Assembly (NCBI RefSeq): GCF_037975245.1
Contig: NC_092575.1
Span: 1,803,001-1,867,000 of the forward strand
From: Apostichopus japonicus
Lineage: Eukaryota > Echinodermata > Holothuroidea > Aspidochirotida > Stichopodidae
Length of the DNA stretch: 64,000 nt
Direction: 5' to 3'
The position numbers and the translations under genes are program-made. Each line of letters opens with the position of its first letter. The first letter of the stretch is position 1. Positions 1 to 11,488 of the stretch are shown piece by piece. The notes under the pieces are model-generated. The model saw only the letters and a list, made by a program, of their open reading frames with translations. It had not been told where the DNA came from and did not search any database.

Positions 1-59
1 TGTAAATAACTGAATAAAAGGAATAAATAACAATTTTGTCTTCCTTTTTTTCATTTCAG

Positions 60-187
60 CAATGGGACATGTAGAAACATTACTGGCGCCCTCAGTTTTC
101 ATTTTTCTTGGACCAAGACAAATCAAGACTAAATATTCTCCATGCAGTCATCCTTTAAAAGACTACTTAAATGGTCACAAGTTTTGA
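60..187 (+). CDS. Possible terminal exon, unrecognised
   Basis: A pyrimidine-rich tract ending in an AG (about 36-59) is followed by a 42-residue open frame that starts at an ATG (62) and ends at TGA (185-187). The predicted tail is mildly basic and has no motif I recognise. It could be the last exon of a plus-strand gene lying before the window. If the UNC119-like gene continues leftward, this exon would sit inside one of its introns. The case rests on one splice-like site and a short frame, so chance is quite possible. Confidence 0.18.
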
Positions 188-818
188 GTGATGGTAAAAC
201 AATGTTGGTGATCTTTATCCTCACACAATATTTTCAACGGTTAATTGTATCTAGCATACTCCTTTAAGGTCGAACACATAAGGAAGCCTGCTCCCCAATA
301 GATTTATAACCTACATAATCATCATTAATTTACGGAAATTTTGACGACGGTGAAAAGGATTTATAAAGAAATTGCAACACTTGAAACTGCCCGGAATTGG
401 CTCAGTGATGATGGAAATATTTCTAAAGACTTAAAAAACTTCTGCCATGATATCACTTACTGTATCTGGCATGTACAGTACAGCATAATAAATTCATACT
501 GTATAGTGATCTATATAATATATATATCTATAAATTGGTCAAGTTATTGCACCACAAAACAGTTTGAAAATTACAAACATTCGCACCATTTTTAATGGAT
601 CACAGTATTTTACTATTTGACACCAGGTGTCTGCTTTGTTTACAGCAATTTAAAAAAAAACTGTTCAAAGTGAATACAGTATGTGCAACGATATATATTG
701 AAATTATACTGCTTGAATAAGACATATAATCAATGTGTAGACTACTATCAATGTCCTTTCATTGTGCTATATGTCTCATTTGTATTCTAAAGCTTCCTAG
801 TTTGATTTTTTGCACTAA

Positions 819-1135
819 ATGGCAGGATGGTTGAGATTGCTTAGTAAAAAAAGGCTTCTGCACAGGTTCAATATCAAAAACTTCTACAATAAGGGCAACA
901 ATAACGACCCTGCTTTATTGAAGTTAGAACTCACCCCACTTATCCCACTCAACATAAAGAATGTGGTGTCTGTGGAGATGTTCAAAACTGTTTTGAAGAC
1001 ACACCTGTTTTCATTGTTATAATTGTTATGTTTACTCTTATTGTAAATTGTGTACATATCTTTCACTTTCTTTTTACAGTGTGCAGAGACTTTATTGTAA
1101 GTTGCGCTATATAAGAACTGTTTGTTATTATCGAT
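819..1135 (+). mobile_element. LINE-like 3' end remnant
   Basis: The frame at 819-1022 ends in VEMFKTVLKTHLFSLL, like the final residues of CR1/L2/Jockey-type reverse transcriptase proteins (a 'sFK..LKTHLF' tail). About 80 bases later comes GCGCTATATAAGAACTGTTTGTTATTAT, the kind of tail such LINEs carry before their terminal short repeat. Only the last part of the element is present. The match is by memory of family tails, not by alignment. Confidence 0.45.
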
Positions 1136-1627
1136 TTCCAGTCATTCTTTGTGTCTTCCTCATAAGACATGATGGGCTTCCAGCTTCCCACTGCTTCTGT
1201 TCACACATTTACTGTATCATTAATAGTGTTAGGTTTAATGCGGTACACAGTTTGTAAAATCCTGCAAACACTTAATCAGAACTCAGAAGCCTTGCAAACC
1301 TGTTTCTGAGATATGAATTACAATAAAAAAGAAGTTGGTAGAGATGGTATCTGTGCAGTGTTCACCAGACATAGTGAAAATTAAACTCAAAAGGAAATTT
1401 GCTTGTTCTCTTTTTATTTTTCGTTGCTCATCCCTCTATCTCTCTCTTTCTCTTTTTCTCAGTCTTTTACAAGATGTGTTGTGTCTTATATTTATTTCTC
1501 ACTCAACCTTTCTCTCTGAAGAACAGTTTACAACTGACCACTGTCTCTAAAAACACACTATTCTCTAACTCAACACAATACATGCTAATTTTGCATAACA
1601 AAAAACAGAATGGTTGGGCAAACAACA

Positions 1628-1796
1628 GATGGCATTTTGAAAGCATTTGCCTATTACATAACATAGCAGGTGCAACATTGTTAGACTACTTTACTCTCTA
1701 GAACATTTCAATAGATGGCATTTTGAAAGTAATTGCCTAGTATTACATAACATAGCATGTGAAAAATTGTTAAGACTGCTTTACTCTCTAGAACAT
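1628..1796. repeat. Two-copy tandem duplication (~80 bp)
   Basis: The stretch 1628-1706 recurs at 1713-1796 with small differences. Both copies run from AGATGGCATTTTGAAAG to CTTTACTCTCTAGAACAT. It is a simple local duplication with no coding content. Confidence 0.8.
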
Positions 1797-2581
1797 GCAG
1801 TGCATGTAAAAGGGAATAAAAGCTTGTACCCTTAAAGAGATCTCACCAGTCATATGAAGTACTGTATGATGAAAACCTATGAGAAGAAGGGATCCCACTA
1901 TCTTTTATTTTTCACCAATGCAATGTTATGAGAGATTCAAAGGATGTCGTCCAAGACCAGGGCTCACTTTCTATGGAAACTGGTGCCTAGTTCACTGATT
2001 TTGGGTAAAAATTGGGGGACACTTGAGTGTAACCTTGAATGGGAAAGGGAGAGAGGGGGGAATATGGAGGTGGTAATTTTTCCAATGATTGATACCTCCT
2101 CCTTTTGTTGTACAGAACAATCGTGCACAAACAAGGCTGCACCTGTGATTTACCATTGCTTTTTCTTAATTTGATTTTTACAATCCAGACAATTTGGAGG
2201 CTTTTATGATTCCTTGCAATGAATAATTCATTTAAGTACATAATAGTAAACTCTAGGCCTATATCCTAATTAATACATACATGTGTTGAAGCAACTTTGG
2301 AAAAATGTTTACCATAACAGAGTACGAACCAGACGAGCATAGAATTCTTGTACAGAGCTCTTGACCATTGCAGACATGAATCGAATTATTACTCAATTTA
2401 GTTCGGACTCTAAAATAGTTTAAAATAGCCTAAAAATACAGTTAGACCTAAGATAGGGTACTTTGCTGATTTATGTATAGTAAGTGCATAGCCTAAGCCC
2501 TAGCCTAACGTTTACCTTACACCCAAGATATTGTTAGCACTAATGTTATTCTCCGCCTAATGTTAAAGCATATTGACTTAC

Positions 2582-2786
2582 TTTCTGTGCAGGTTCTAAG
2601 TTTTAGTACGTCATCGGGTGAAATTTGAGATTTTTTTACTAATTCCTCTTCCTCAAGAAATTCTATATGGTCAGAATTGGAATTTTGCTTTTTCTTTGCT
2701 TGTCTTTGTAAAAACCCTCCTCCTTTCTTCTTTCCTTGCGCACTGCCCCCTCCATTCGTTGGAGGTTTATCTGGAGAGCTGCTCAT
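2582..2786 (-). CDS. UNC119: UNC119-like protein, first coding exon (partial gene)
   Basis: The minus-strand exon encodes MSSSPDKPP, then a GKKKGGG-rich basic segment, an acidic LEEEELV stretch and ISPDDVLKLRTCTE. This order matches the N terminus of UNC119/UNC119B: a lysine/glycine-rich head, then an 'I.PEDVL.L...TE(N)YLC' motif just before the beta-sandwich that holds myristoyl groups. The exon ends one base into a codon at a perfect GTAAGT donor (2576-2581), which fits the family's Asn before YLC. UNC119 proteins are soluble chaperones that extract and deliver myristoylated cargo to cilia and membranes. An in-frame ATG also lies 20 codons upstream (2846); I chose the inner one because the protein starts there read like the family. 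Later exons are not in the window. Confidence 0.6.
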
Positions 2787-4520
2787 TCTCAAGCAAATTA
2801 GAGGCTTTTCTGGACGAAGATTTTCATCGACAACAAAATAATTCACTGTTTGTTACAGTCAACCTTCTAAACCACTTTATGATCCAGCCAAGTAAGGCTT
2901 CAGCTGATTACGATGCACAGATGCAGAAAGGAATGATTTTAACAGCATCGATGGTCACCGGTGTAAGCGTACAGACTAAACGGTTTGTGTACACTTGACA
3001 ACGCGTACCATCGATGTACGTGTTGTATCGTACCCGTATGCATGAGAGATGCGGGGATACACTACAGTATACAGCATCACACGTTCGCATGCATTGTAGC
3101 ACTTCGCTGTAATATACTACTACTGCAAGTACAGCTTCTTTCAAGATTTAGGTCACGAGGTCAGCAAATCTGCAGCGAAATTGAGGACGCTATATCATTA
3201 TGAATTCTCTACAATTGTGGATCTGATCGATTGATTCAAATGGCTTGGCGAATTTCGCACAAAAAACAATTATATTCATTTGAGATTTAAAGTGGGTGCA
3301 GTTTGCAAATAGGCATTATTAAGGTAAACTTTTTGAACACTATGGCTACAAATGCTTTATAAAATCAATAACACAAGTAATCTAATCCCAACAAAGTGTT
3401 AACACAAGAAATAAACATGATCTTATCTTCCAGGTTCCCTATGCTAGAAAGAATTTATCAAATATTCCTTCTTCCCCGCACCTTAAAAGATTGGAATGCT
3501 TTGCCATCAGACATTGTGCATGCACGCACCTAGTCGAGACTGTTTCAAACACAAGCTTATTAACTCTTGTTATGTTATCTAATAACTTGTACTCCATACT
3601 TTGGTTGGCGTTTATGTCCTCTAGTAGGATTTTTGCTGACTTGAACCATTCAGATATGGGAAGTAAAAAGTAGGTGGGTGATTGGTTGGGGGAAGGGGTG
3701 GGGGAAAGATGAGAAGTGGGAAGAGAATTTTTCTCCCCTGGTGATGTTTCAGTACTCCGGGAGTGTCAGATACCAGTTTGTCTTAGCTATTACCCTATGG
3801 ACAACATTAAAAAAAAATCAACCTCCATTCCCTACAAAATTTGGTAAACCAAACAGGTAACTTTTAGAGCAAATGTTGCACCGAATATTAATTAGTAAAC
3901 TCTCAAAACACCTGCTAGTTTTCATAATTTCAACATATTCCTTTAACTTATGGATGATTTAATCTCCAACACTGCACATAAATTTAAATTTGGGGAAAAT
4001 ATCTTGGCAAACACTGAGAAGATAGAACAATGAAAGAATAGATATCAACATGCTTTAAGTGACTTCATTTATTGCAGTCCCACCTGGTATTAAAGTTAAA
4101 TCAATAACTGTCATTATCTTGTAAAAAAAAACTATATTTGATAATGCAACTGAGACTCAGAACCAAGTTGTGAACCAAAAAAAAAGAAGTTTACTAGAAT
4201 AATTTGTACTTTTCATTAACTCTTACATGGTGTATGTTGGATAGGTCTAAATACATTACATGCAATGGACCTTGTTTGTAACTGCACGCTACCTTATTTA
4301 TCCAGCTGGCAAGTATTGTGATTGATCTGGCACCCAGGTAAACCTGAAAAGAAAAAAATTAAACCACTCATCTCCCCTCCCCTGCCACTACCTCTTTCCT
4401 CCACAACCACCAAAGAAAATGTGCTATTATGACACCGTTTTCTTTATCTGGAAACGTTGCTTGACTGACTTGTTCCTCAAATTTGCCTAGAATAATTCTC
4501 CTAGATTTAATTATTTTTCC
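2787..4520. other. Intergenic between UNC119-like 5' end and MTRFR 3' end
   Basis: Both flanking genes are on the minus strand, so this interval should hold the MTRFR 3' UTR and the UNC119 promoter. Around 2940-3150 the DNA is richer in CpG than its surroundings, which fits a promoter. A LINE fragment lies at 3444-3560. I see no further exon. Confidence 0.5.
3444..3560 (+). mobile_element. LINE reverse transcriptase C-terminal fragment
   Basis: One frame reads LLPRTLKDWNALPSDIVHA, a very typical segment near the C-terminal end of non-LTR reverse transcriptase proteins ('FFPRTI.DWN.LP..IV.A'). A stop follows and then a short 'SRLFQTQA' stretch corresponding to the usual 'SL..FK..L' tail. It is a short dead fragment of a CR1/Jockey-type LINE. 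Confidence 0.65.
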
Positions 4521-6620
4521 TCATGGTGGTTCTTCCGATGATTCATCTTCCTTTAAAGTTGCCTTCAAGGATTTCAGTTTCTCAAGTTTTATTTTTGTTT
4601 TTCTCTTCTTCTCCATCTTCTTCTTCATTTCATCTTTCTTCAGTAGCTCAAAGATGCTGTTTTCTCCATTGTGATAAAGGTCTAGCTTCTCCTTCAGAAG
4701 AACTCGGGCGATCTTTTGGTTCTCGGACTGAGAGCGAGTTTGATGACACTGTTGGGAAAATTGAAGGGGGATAAAAAAGAAGTATGTATGAAATACGAAG
4801 TGGCTAAAAAAATGGCTAATAAATGATTTTGCTCTAATTAAACGAATAGCCAATGTAAGAGGAGAAACAGAGCTAAAGAAATCTTTCCAGTTTTTGAATG
4901 AAGCAATTATAGAGTTGAAATAGATACTGAACACAACAGAGCACTGAAGAAACCATGACCAAACACTGAAACACTTTCATTGAAATGTAAGAGGAGAAAC
5001 GAAGTTGAAGACGATTTACTTACCAACACAGATTGTCATAATTATGCATAACTTTTTTTCCAGTAAAGAAAACTGATTGGTTTAGTACCAAATTTTTAGA
5101 GGATTCCAAAAATTATGCTCAAGTGTTTCCATGATATTACGTTCAGTCTGAGGAACTCATCAGCACATATCCACCTTAACCCTCCCACCATGTCATTTCC
5201 TGTCTCTTGAAAAAGGGCGATGAAGGAAGAGAGAATGGGAGGGGGTTCACATGGGAGGGGAAGTGCAACTGCAGACGGCTTTCCTGCATACAATAGTCTC
5301 ATTATCATTCAGTCCATTTTGAGATGGTGGATTGAGGGTTCCTATTAAATTGGCTAGGAGCAGGTAAGAGGGGGCTGAAGTAGGTATAATCAATGCTGTT
5401 AAAGGGTTTGTCATTTCAGATTTTGCTATTTTATCAGTTCTGCCCGTAGAACACTACGCAAGAAATGCAAGAATGTTTCAAAGGTCACCAGTTTACCAAG
5501 TATCCTAGAAAGTCACATATCTAATGGTCAATCATGCTCCAACTTCAACCAAGCTTTTCACTGTCATCCTCAAAGCTGCCCCTCCCCCTCCCCCCCCCTA
5601 TTGAGACCTTTAAAATACACTCATAAAATATCTGTGAATAATAAGGAGAGTCAGAACCTCCATGAAGAAACACTTTTGAAAACTTGTAGTACTCTTTTAG
5701 CATGCTTAACTTTGGGAGTAAAACTGAGGCCCTTTAATAATATTTCAAACTTAATGCAATATCTTTGATTTATCTAAGTGGATTCTGAAAATGTGGATAT
5801 AATTTGTAAAACTGTTCACCACAAGAGTTTTTTAAAAGGTCTAACGGTGCTCCCTGTTCAGTAGCCCAGTACAGAAAAAATAGATTAGGGATTAATGTGT
5901 TCTTTATATGGAGATTGTCTCAATTCTACATACAACAACACCAACATACTAAACAATAGCTTAATCCTTGCTGTAAACTACCTTCTTGTCTCTCTTGCTA
6001 CAGTCAGGGACGATACACCAGATAAATTTGTAAATTAGTACACCTCCACTGGGGATACAACTATCCCACCAGTATTCAACACACTGCATGGCAATATACA
6101 CTGTATCAAGGCGGCAAGCCCAAACAAAGTTCAAACACTGTGTATATGTTCAAAAAGGGAAAAAATTACAGAAGGTACTAAAATACATATAAGTGAATGA
6201 ATAACTCAAAAAAAATGACTGGTAAATTGTAAAAAAAACAACTGATGGAAAAGTGCAATGAAATGTAAGGCTAGAACAGGATTTGACCCGGGTTTATAAG
6301 CCCATAATTTGCTTCCCTCTTATCCAGAAGGCAAAAAAAAAGCAGAAAACTATTGGCATATTATGTTCAAAAGTGACATACTATTGACTAGATTTTCTAT
6401 ATATAGAGGGATGTATTGAACTGACAGACTTACTTTGACTACAATGCCTGTCGGAAGATGTTTAATTACCACGCAATTGTTGGTTTTATTCGTAGCTTGT
6501 CCTCCAGGACCGGATCCTCTAACAAAACTCTCTACGAGGTCATCTTCCTCCAAGTCAGGCAACTGTGACTGCAGTTTTCTCCTGTGTTTATCACTGATGG
6601 TAGTTGTCGATTTGGATCTA
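4521..6620 (-). CDS. MTRFR: Mitochondrial translation release factor in rescue (C12orf65 family), 5' end missing
   Basis: Two minus-strand exons are clear. The upstream one (6435 to about 6620) encodes an acidic lead-in and [20 protein letters not shown], ending VVK at a GTAAGT donor. The downstream one (4521-4748) opens after an acceptor ending CAACAG with [15 protein letters not shown] and ends in a long Lys/Glu-rich helix. Joined in phase 0 they follow the human protein closely, including ...IVVK|CHQTRS and LYHNGENS. The GGQ loop is the catalytic motif of class I release factors. MTRFR uses it in mitochondria to release peptidyl-tRNA during ribosome rescue. The basic C-terminal tail contacts ribosomal RNA or tRNA. 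The first exon with the mitochondrial signal was not placed with confidence, and the 6620 boundary is the likeliest acceptor, not certain. The 1.7-kb intron (4749-6434) is featureless apart from a tRNA-like relic. Confidence 0.9.
6270..6335 (-). repeat. Degenerate tRNA-like (SINE) relic
   Basis: Read on the minus strand, TGGATAAGAGGG resembles an A box and GGGTCAAATCC a B box, about 30 bases apart, as in a tRNA-derived SINE head. The T arm is one base short and no clean cloverleaf forms, so this is a relic, not a tRNA gene. Confidence 0.35.
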
Positions 6621-6768
6621 CTGTATCATCCAGAAGAGATTAGAATGGAATGAGAAAAAGGGGAAAGTGGAAACATTATATATTAATCCCATCTTCATAA
6701 CTTGATTTGTTATAAAAATATAAAATGTTAAAAAGTTGAAAGAGTAGGGAAATTATACCTGTTTTGTT

Positions 6769-7235
6769 TCGGTAGGGTTCTTGTACTCACTAAGCTGGTT
6801 CTACATACTAAGTATGAAGTTCCACAAATTATGTACTTTTTGAGTTATCATGTTTTACAAGATTTTACAGGCTTTGAACAAAGTTGACCCCAAATGACCT
6901 TTGACCTCCACCAATTTCAATAGGGTTCTCGCACTCACCAAGCTGGATCTACAGACTACGTATGAAGTTAATGAAAGATGAACTTCGTGAGTAAACAAAC
7001 AATAGGAGCTGAGAAGTCAGTATGTTGCATAAACATGCCAAGTTTGAATTCCTTCCAACTTAGTAACAATAGCATCTGAGACCTCCATATGGTGCATCTA
7101 CGTACAAAGTTTGAAGTCCATCTAACCTTAGAATATTGAGTGATCATGTTTATAAGCCAAAAGCATCACTTACACACATACAGATACACACTGCATCATG
7201 ACGGCCATGATTCCTTTAGCTTTGAGCAAGAAATC
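6769..7235. repeat. Dispersed TGACCT-rich repeat, partly duplicated
   Basis: The stretch near 6769-6830 (TAGGGTTCT.GTACTCACTAAGCTGG.TCTAC) recurs at 6917-6978. A weaker third copy occurs near 7085-7140. Between the first two lies CCAAATGACCTTTGACCTCC. It ends with a CACACATACAGATACACA-type tract and a terminal 'CTTTAGCTTTGAGCAAG'. This layout belongs to a common multicopy repeat in marine invertebrate genomes; I cannot assign it to a transposon class. Confidence 0.55.
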
Positions 7236-7442
7236 AAACAAAAAACATGATTCGTGTTTCTTACAGATGTCTCTGCTTATCAACCATTATCAGACTACAG
7301 TACAGAAGATATGTTAAATAACAGCTTTATGGTTTCATATATGTCAGTACCTGTAGAGGATTACATTTGAGCTGTACTGGTCAAACATAGGAAACATGTC
7401 CAGGAAATGTTTTTGCCTGGTGATATTAGACAGACATTTTCC

Positions 7443-7525
7443 TCATGGGTTTCCAAGAGACTTGACCATTGGTATTCTCGCAGCTGTAGTTAAGAAGGCA
7501 ATAGCCATGGGAGTTGGCATTTCCA
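7443..7525 (-). CDS. Weak candidate for the MTRFR first coding exon
   Basis: The minus strand has an acceptor-like CACTACAG, then GTGGAA and an ATG opening MPTPMAIAFLTTAARIPMVKS, which is positively charged and amphipathic like a mitochondrial presequence. It lies upstream of the MTRFR exons on the same strand. The only nearby donor (GTCAAG) is poor and its phase does not fit the acceptor at 6620, so I rate it low. Confidence 0.15.
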
Positions 7526-10129
7526 CCTGTAGTGTAAAAGCAAAGACAACAATAGTGGATGTCATAGCAAGAAGAACAAAATTCATCACATACTGTTTGA
7601 AAGCTGTATTTGAATTAAGAACAATGTTTTGCCGCTTAAAGTAGGGGATGGGTCTGGGGCAGGGATGGGTAAAATATATCCAAGATGCAATCAAAGATGA
7701 GATGTGACTGGTTTGGATAGCAAATTCATTTTGATGTGTACTGTAAGTTACAAGCCATTCAGTTTTGACCATTTGACCATGTGCATATGGGACTTTATAG
7801 GGCCTTCTTCCATGCTGATATCATTTCCATTATTTTAAAAACAAATCTTTCGTACATTATTTTATGTAGGCCTATGCATTAGTCTAGAGTAATGAAGATG
7901 TCTATGAGGTAACAACCATTGGATTAGTCTAGGCTATTCCCTATTAAATTATTAGAGACTGAACCTAGGGTAGCTCTCTTTTGTGTACCAAAAACAAAAA
8001 GTCTGGGGTATTCCTGGGACGGTAGCTGACCTAAACATATGGGGACACTTTTTATCTGGGGATGGCAAATGAAATCCGGGAACTATCCCTGGGAATCATC
8101 ACTGGCGTCTGGTCACCTTACCTTAGGAATCCCTTAACCTCCATCCCTTACTCAAAATACAAGAAACCATGAATATTGAAGTGGTAATGGATCATCTTGA
8201 ACCAATTGTTAACAATTGTTGACAATTCTTGAACCAATTGTTGACAAGGAAGATACACGCACAATGAATGGAACCATCATTTAACTGTTACTAGTTCCAC
8301 GAAACTTCAAAGGCAGGTGCATCAGAAACCGACGATATCAATGAAACTTTAGGGAAAATTCCTAATGATTTTACGGAAGATCATAAGTAGCCAGAATGAA
8401 AACTCATATATCCTGACCTGGTTATGTAGAAAGTGGCACGCCGACGATTTCGACCCAACGAAGTAAACAATTCGAAAAGACTTTGGCTTGATGGTAGAAC
8501 TGTAAGGTGAGCCGAGACGAGACACACAGTCACAAAGTGACAGACCATAATTGGATGGCGTTTGGAAGCTAATAAACTACAATGCTAGGATGCTCCTGTT
8601 CATTCACACAACGCTTGCCACATCCGCAGGTGTAGTTAGTCGGGTTATCATATCATAGGTGACAGATGTAGTCAAAGTAATGAAATGTTCACTTGTTTTT
8701 TTTTCGTTCTTTTTGTGCAAAAACGTGTAAATGACGAATCATTGAGCAGAGGCGGAGTGGAAGAGGATGAGGGAAATTGACAAACTCGGAAGGGCAATGA
8801 GACCCGTAAGTTTGATTTGAAGCCGCAGAATCACCTCAAAACGGCCCTACAAAATTTTCATTTTCTTTTGTAACTTTTCACCAAAACGGCGCTTTATATT
8901 TGCTATATTTACAATTACTCAACAATTAAAAAGTCACTTTTTAAATAACAAAAGCAAATGGAACTTTTGATAAATAACAAAGGCACTTCTAATTTCTGAA
9001 ACTATGTGTATAAGTTTGGTTTGTTCTTGTTTTTGTTTCTTCACTTGGGGAGTTGAACGTTCCATACCGTGTCACACCATGGAAATATTACTGACACACA
9101 CAATAATGCAATATTGCACCTAAATCACATAACGAGAATATAACCATGCAACAAATATTTGGTTACACACACCTTTACAATCATGAATATGCAAATTTAC
9201 AGTGTCCCGATGTGTGGTAAATGGTGCAAAACGGTAATCAAGTATAAATTAAAACAAAGGTTTAATAAAATGGGTTTTTAAATTAAGTCATTATACTTAC
9301 CATTGAATACAGTAAACTCTTAACTAACGTTATGCAATTAAAAGTGATTTCAACTGTTATTCTACAACGAATAACGAATGTTCATTTACGGTATTACGAT
9401 ACTTTTACGTTCATAACTTTTTGTTATTTTACAGAACGTGCTATGAACGTTAACGAACAATAAATGCTCATGCTAAATAACGTTTCCCGTTATTTTTAAC
9501 CTAAAAGAACTGATACATTTCACAAGCGTCGTGCAACAGTAATATTACGTTCAAATTTCACCTATCAGTAATTTACGGAATTTAGATTTTAACAGACTTA
9601 GTACAGACCGACAACGAGGTGTATCGAAGCATTCTGTTCACAGATCGTAATTTTGAATATCCAGATTAACTCAGCTCACCTTTTCTGAATATATTTCTCA
9701 GGTCTAAATAACAATTATCATCACCTCTTGAGATAAACAGTGAAAGGCTAAATCCAATTTTCCGACTATGATTTAACATTGCAATATGACAGATATTGCA
9801 GTAATCGTATGTCTATCTGTACAACACAATTTTCTTATATTTTCAAGGACGGATGAATGTATAGGCCTATATATCGATGCCAAAGCTTGCTGCTGTCTAT
9901 ACATAGCCACGCAATAAATCGACTTAGTGAACAGCGTGATTGGAGGATACTGACCTGGATGACACTGAACCTCATGTTCTTGATATTCAGCTTAAACAAT
10001 TAACTCAACCAAATAAACGAATGCATCAATCGCAAAATGAATATTAAAAGGAAGATTGATTATAGCAATTTTAAAGGGTGATCAAAATAAAGATTGGATG
10101 AGGGGGAAAGAAAGAAGAAGAAGAAGATT
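7526..10129. other. Noncoding, AT-rich
   Basis: No exon was found on either strand. A stretch near 9300-9560 is rich in ACGTT/AACGTTA words without forming a clean tandem repeat. A repeat shared with about 20.5 kb lies at 8752-8885. The upstream exon and promoter of MTRFR are expected somewhere here but were not located. Confidence 0.5.
8752..8885. repeat. Diverged dispersed repeat, hAT-like left end
   Basis: It starts CAGAGGCGGAGTGGAAGAGG, similar to the CAGTGGCGGAG ends of hAT elements here. The following 130 bp, including GTTTGATTTGAAG and a 'CACCTCAAAAC' stretch, resembles about 20545-20690. No matching right end was found, so this is a truncated or decayed copy. Confidence 0.4.
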
Positions 10130-10215
10130 GATGTACAGGGGCGTATCCAGGATTTTCCAATAGGGGGGGGGGCGTCAGGCATGAATGATCGCCGTCCTAG
10201 GGGATGGGTCTAAGG

Positions 10216-11421
10216 CCTTGGTTTTCAACCTTTTTTCGATCACGAGCCCAATTCGTCTTCCGAGCCGTCCTCGCGAGCCCATACCCTACCCTGCAAAGTT
10301 ATCAACTTCATAAAATCAATTTCACAGCGTTTATTAGTGTATTCTTGACACAAGTGACCCGGGGACTCAATCAGAGCTATGTATGTTCCTCCGTGATCAG
10401 ATGACAGGTACTGCCCAATTAGAGCCTATCTCAAAGATTTCTTGCAACCCTCAATGGTACACTGGTTTCATAAGAAATGGATGACCGTTATCACTATCAG
10501 AATAATGCAGAAAAATGGAGATGAACAATGCAATAAAAAAGCAGCAAAACCGTTTGACGTGTGCATATGAGGCCCAGTAGTATTAAAGGAGATATATTTC
10601 GAATCGGTGAGGTAATTTCTATTTATTGAAAACAAATTAAGAAATAAAGAGAACGTAATAATACTTTGTGTATTGACAATAGAACGGGAGAACTGTAGAA
10701 GTGTCGGACTGTATAGATATCACGCTGTATAAGTTATTCCAATTATTGCTCATATTCGAGGCAGAATAGGTCAAAGATCCGAAGAAAAAAGTGGATCATA
10801 TTTGTCTACACTTGTAAAAATTGCGATAATTCGAAGGAAAGGGCTGTAGTAGAATCCTTCTATTTTCAATACAATTAACCGTTAATCGTATTGAAAATAG
10901 AAGGATTCTACTACAGCCCTTTCCTTCGAATTATCGCAATTTTTACAAGTGTAGACAAATATGATCCACTTTTTTTCTTCGGATCTTTGACCTATTATTA
11001 ACCGATAATTAGAAGATTGATCGATCAATGGCTAGTCGTATAAAGGCATGTTAGTACTAAATTATTCTCTATAGAAATCGCGCAATACTTGCTGCGTGCG
11101 CTGGGAAGAGCTGGGTTCGATTGAGCAAGGCTTCCACACATCATAACCTTGGTAAATACGTAATACGTAGTGTGCAGTGGTTGGTGGGAGTCACCGAATT
11201 CTCTTATACTATAGTCTTATAGGGTTATAGGGTTGAGTAAAGTTTACCCGTTGTACAAGGTTTCATCGAAGAGGCTTCCTAAGAAACATCATCATGTGCC
11301 TTCGCCACCAGCCCCCAAAAATGCCACAATTTTTAATCATTACTGGGGCAATGCTCGCGAGCCCACAAAATCGGCTTCGCGGGCCCAAATGGGCCCGCGA
11401 GCCCAAGGTTGAAAACCACGG
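10216..11421. mobile_element. Nested hAT-type element with palindromic core
   Basis: The left end is CCTTGGTTTTCAACC and the right end is GGTTGAAAACCACGG, close to the CAGTGGTTCTCAACC ends of hAT elements. The 8-bp direct repeat GTCTAAGG sits on both sides (10208-10215, 11422-11429). It is about 1.2 kb long with no transposase frame, so it is non-autonomous. GAGCCCA-type words recur near both ends. The middle holds a long palindrome, listed separately. It inserted into the outer GGGGCGTATCCAGG element. Confidence 0.8.
10765..10996. repeat. 232-bp near-perfect palindrome
   Basis: The arms run from AATAGGTCAAAGATCC at 10765 inward and from GGATCTTTGACCTATT at 10996 inward. They meet at ATTAACCGTTAAT around 10874-10886, so there is almost no loop. 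I see one single-base length difference in an A/T run and one mismatch near the centre over about 116 bp per arm. Transcription of either strand would give a long perfect hairpin. Confidence 0.95.
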
Positions 11422-11488
11422 GTCTAAGGGGAGGGTGTACAATTTTTGCTTTCGAAGAAGGGCTGAAATGCAAAATGGTGTCATATGT

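Larger units (their letters stand above)
188..2581. other. Noncoding stretch, probable UNC119 intron
   Basis: AT-rich DNA without a convincing exon on either strand. It contains a LINE-like 3' end near 820-1130 and a short tandem duplication near 1628-1796, listed separately. I looked for the expected second exon of the minus-strand UNC119-like gene and did not find it, so that exon probably lies before base 1. Confidence 0.5.

Noticed and set aside
2787-2846. Longer UNC119 start at the upstream in-frame ATG
   Set aside because: The added 20 residues do not resemble the family N terminus, and MSSSPDKPP gives a family-like beginning; not excluded by transcript data.
6270-6335. A functional tRNA gene
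   Set aside because: The T arm is one base short and no acceptor stem pairs; only a SINE-like relic.
7396-7644. Plus-strand frame MSRKCFCLVILDRHF...
   Set aside because: No motif, no splice support, and it overlaps the candidate minus-strand presequence region; likely chance.
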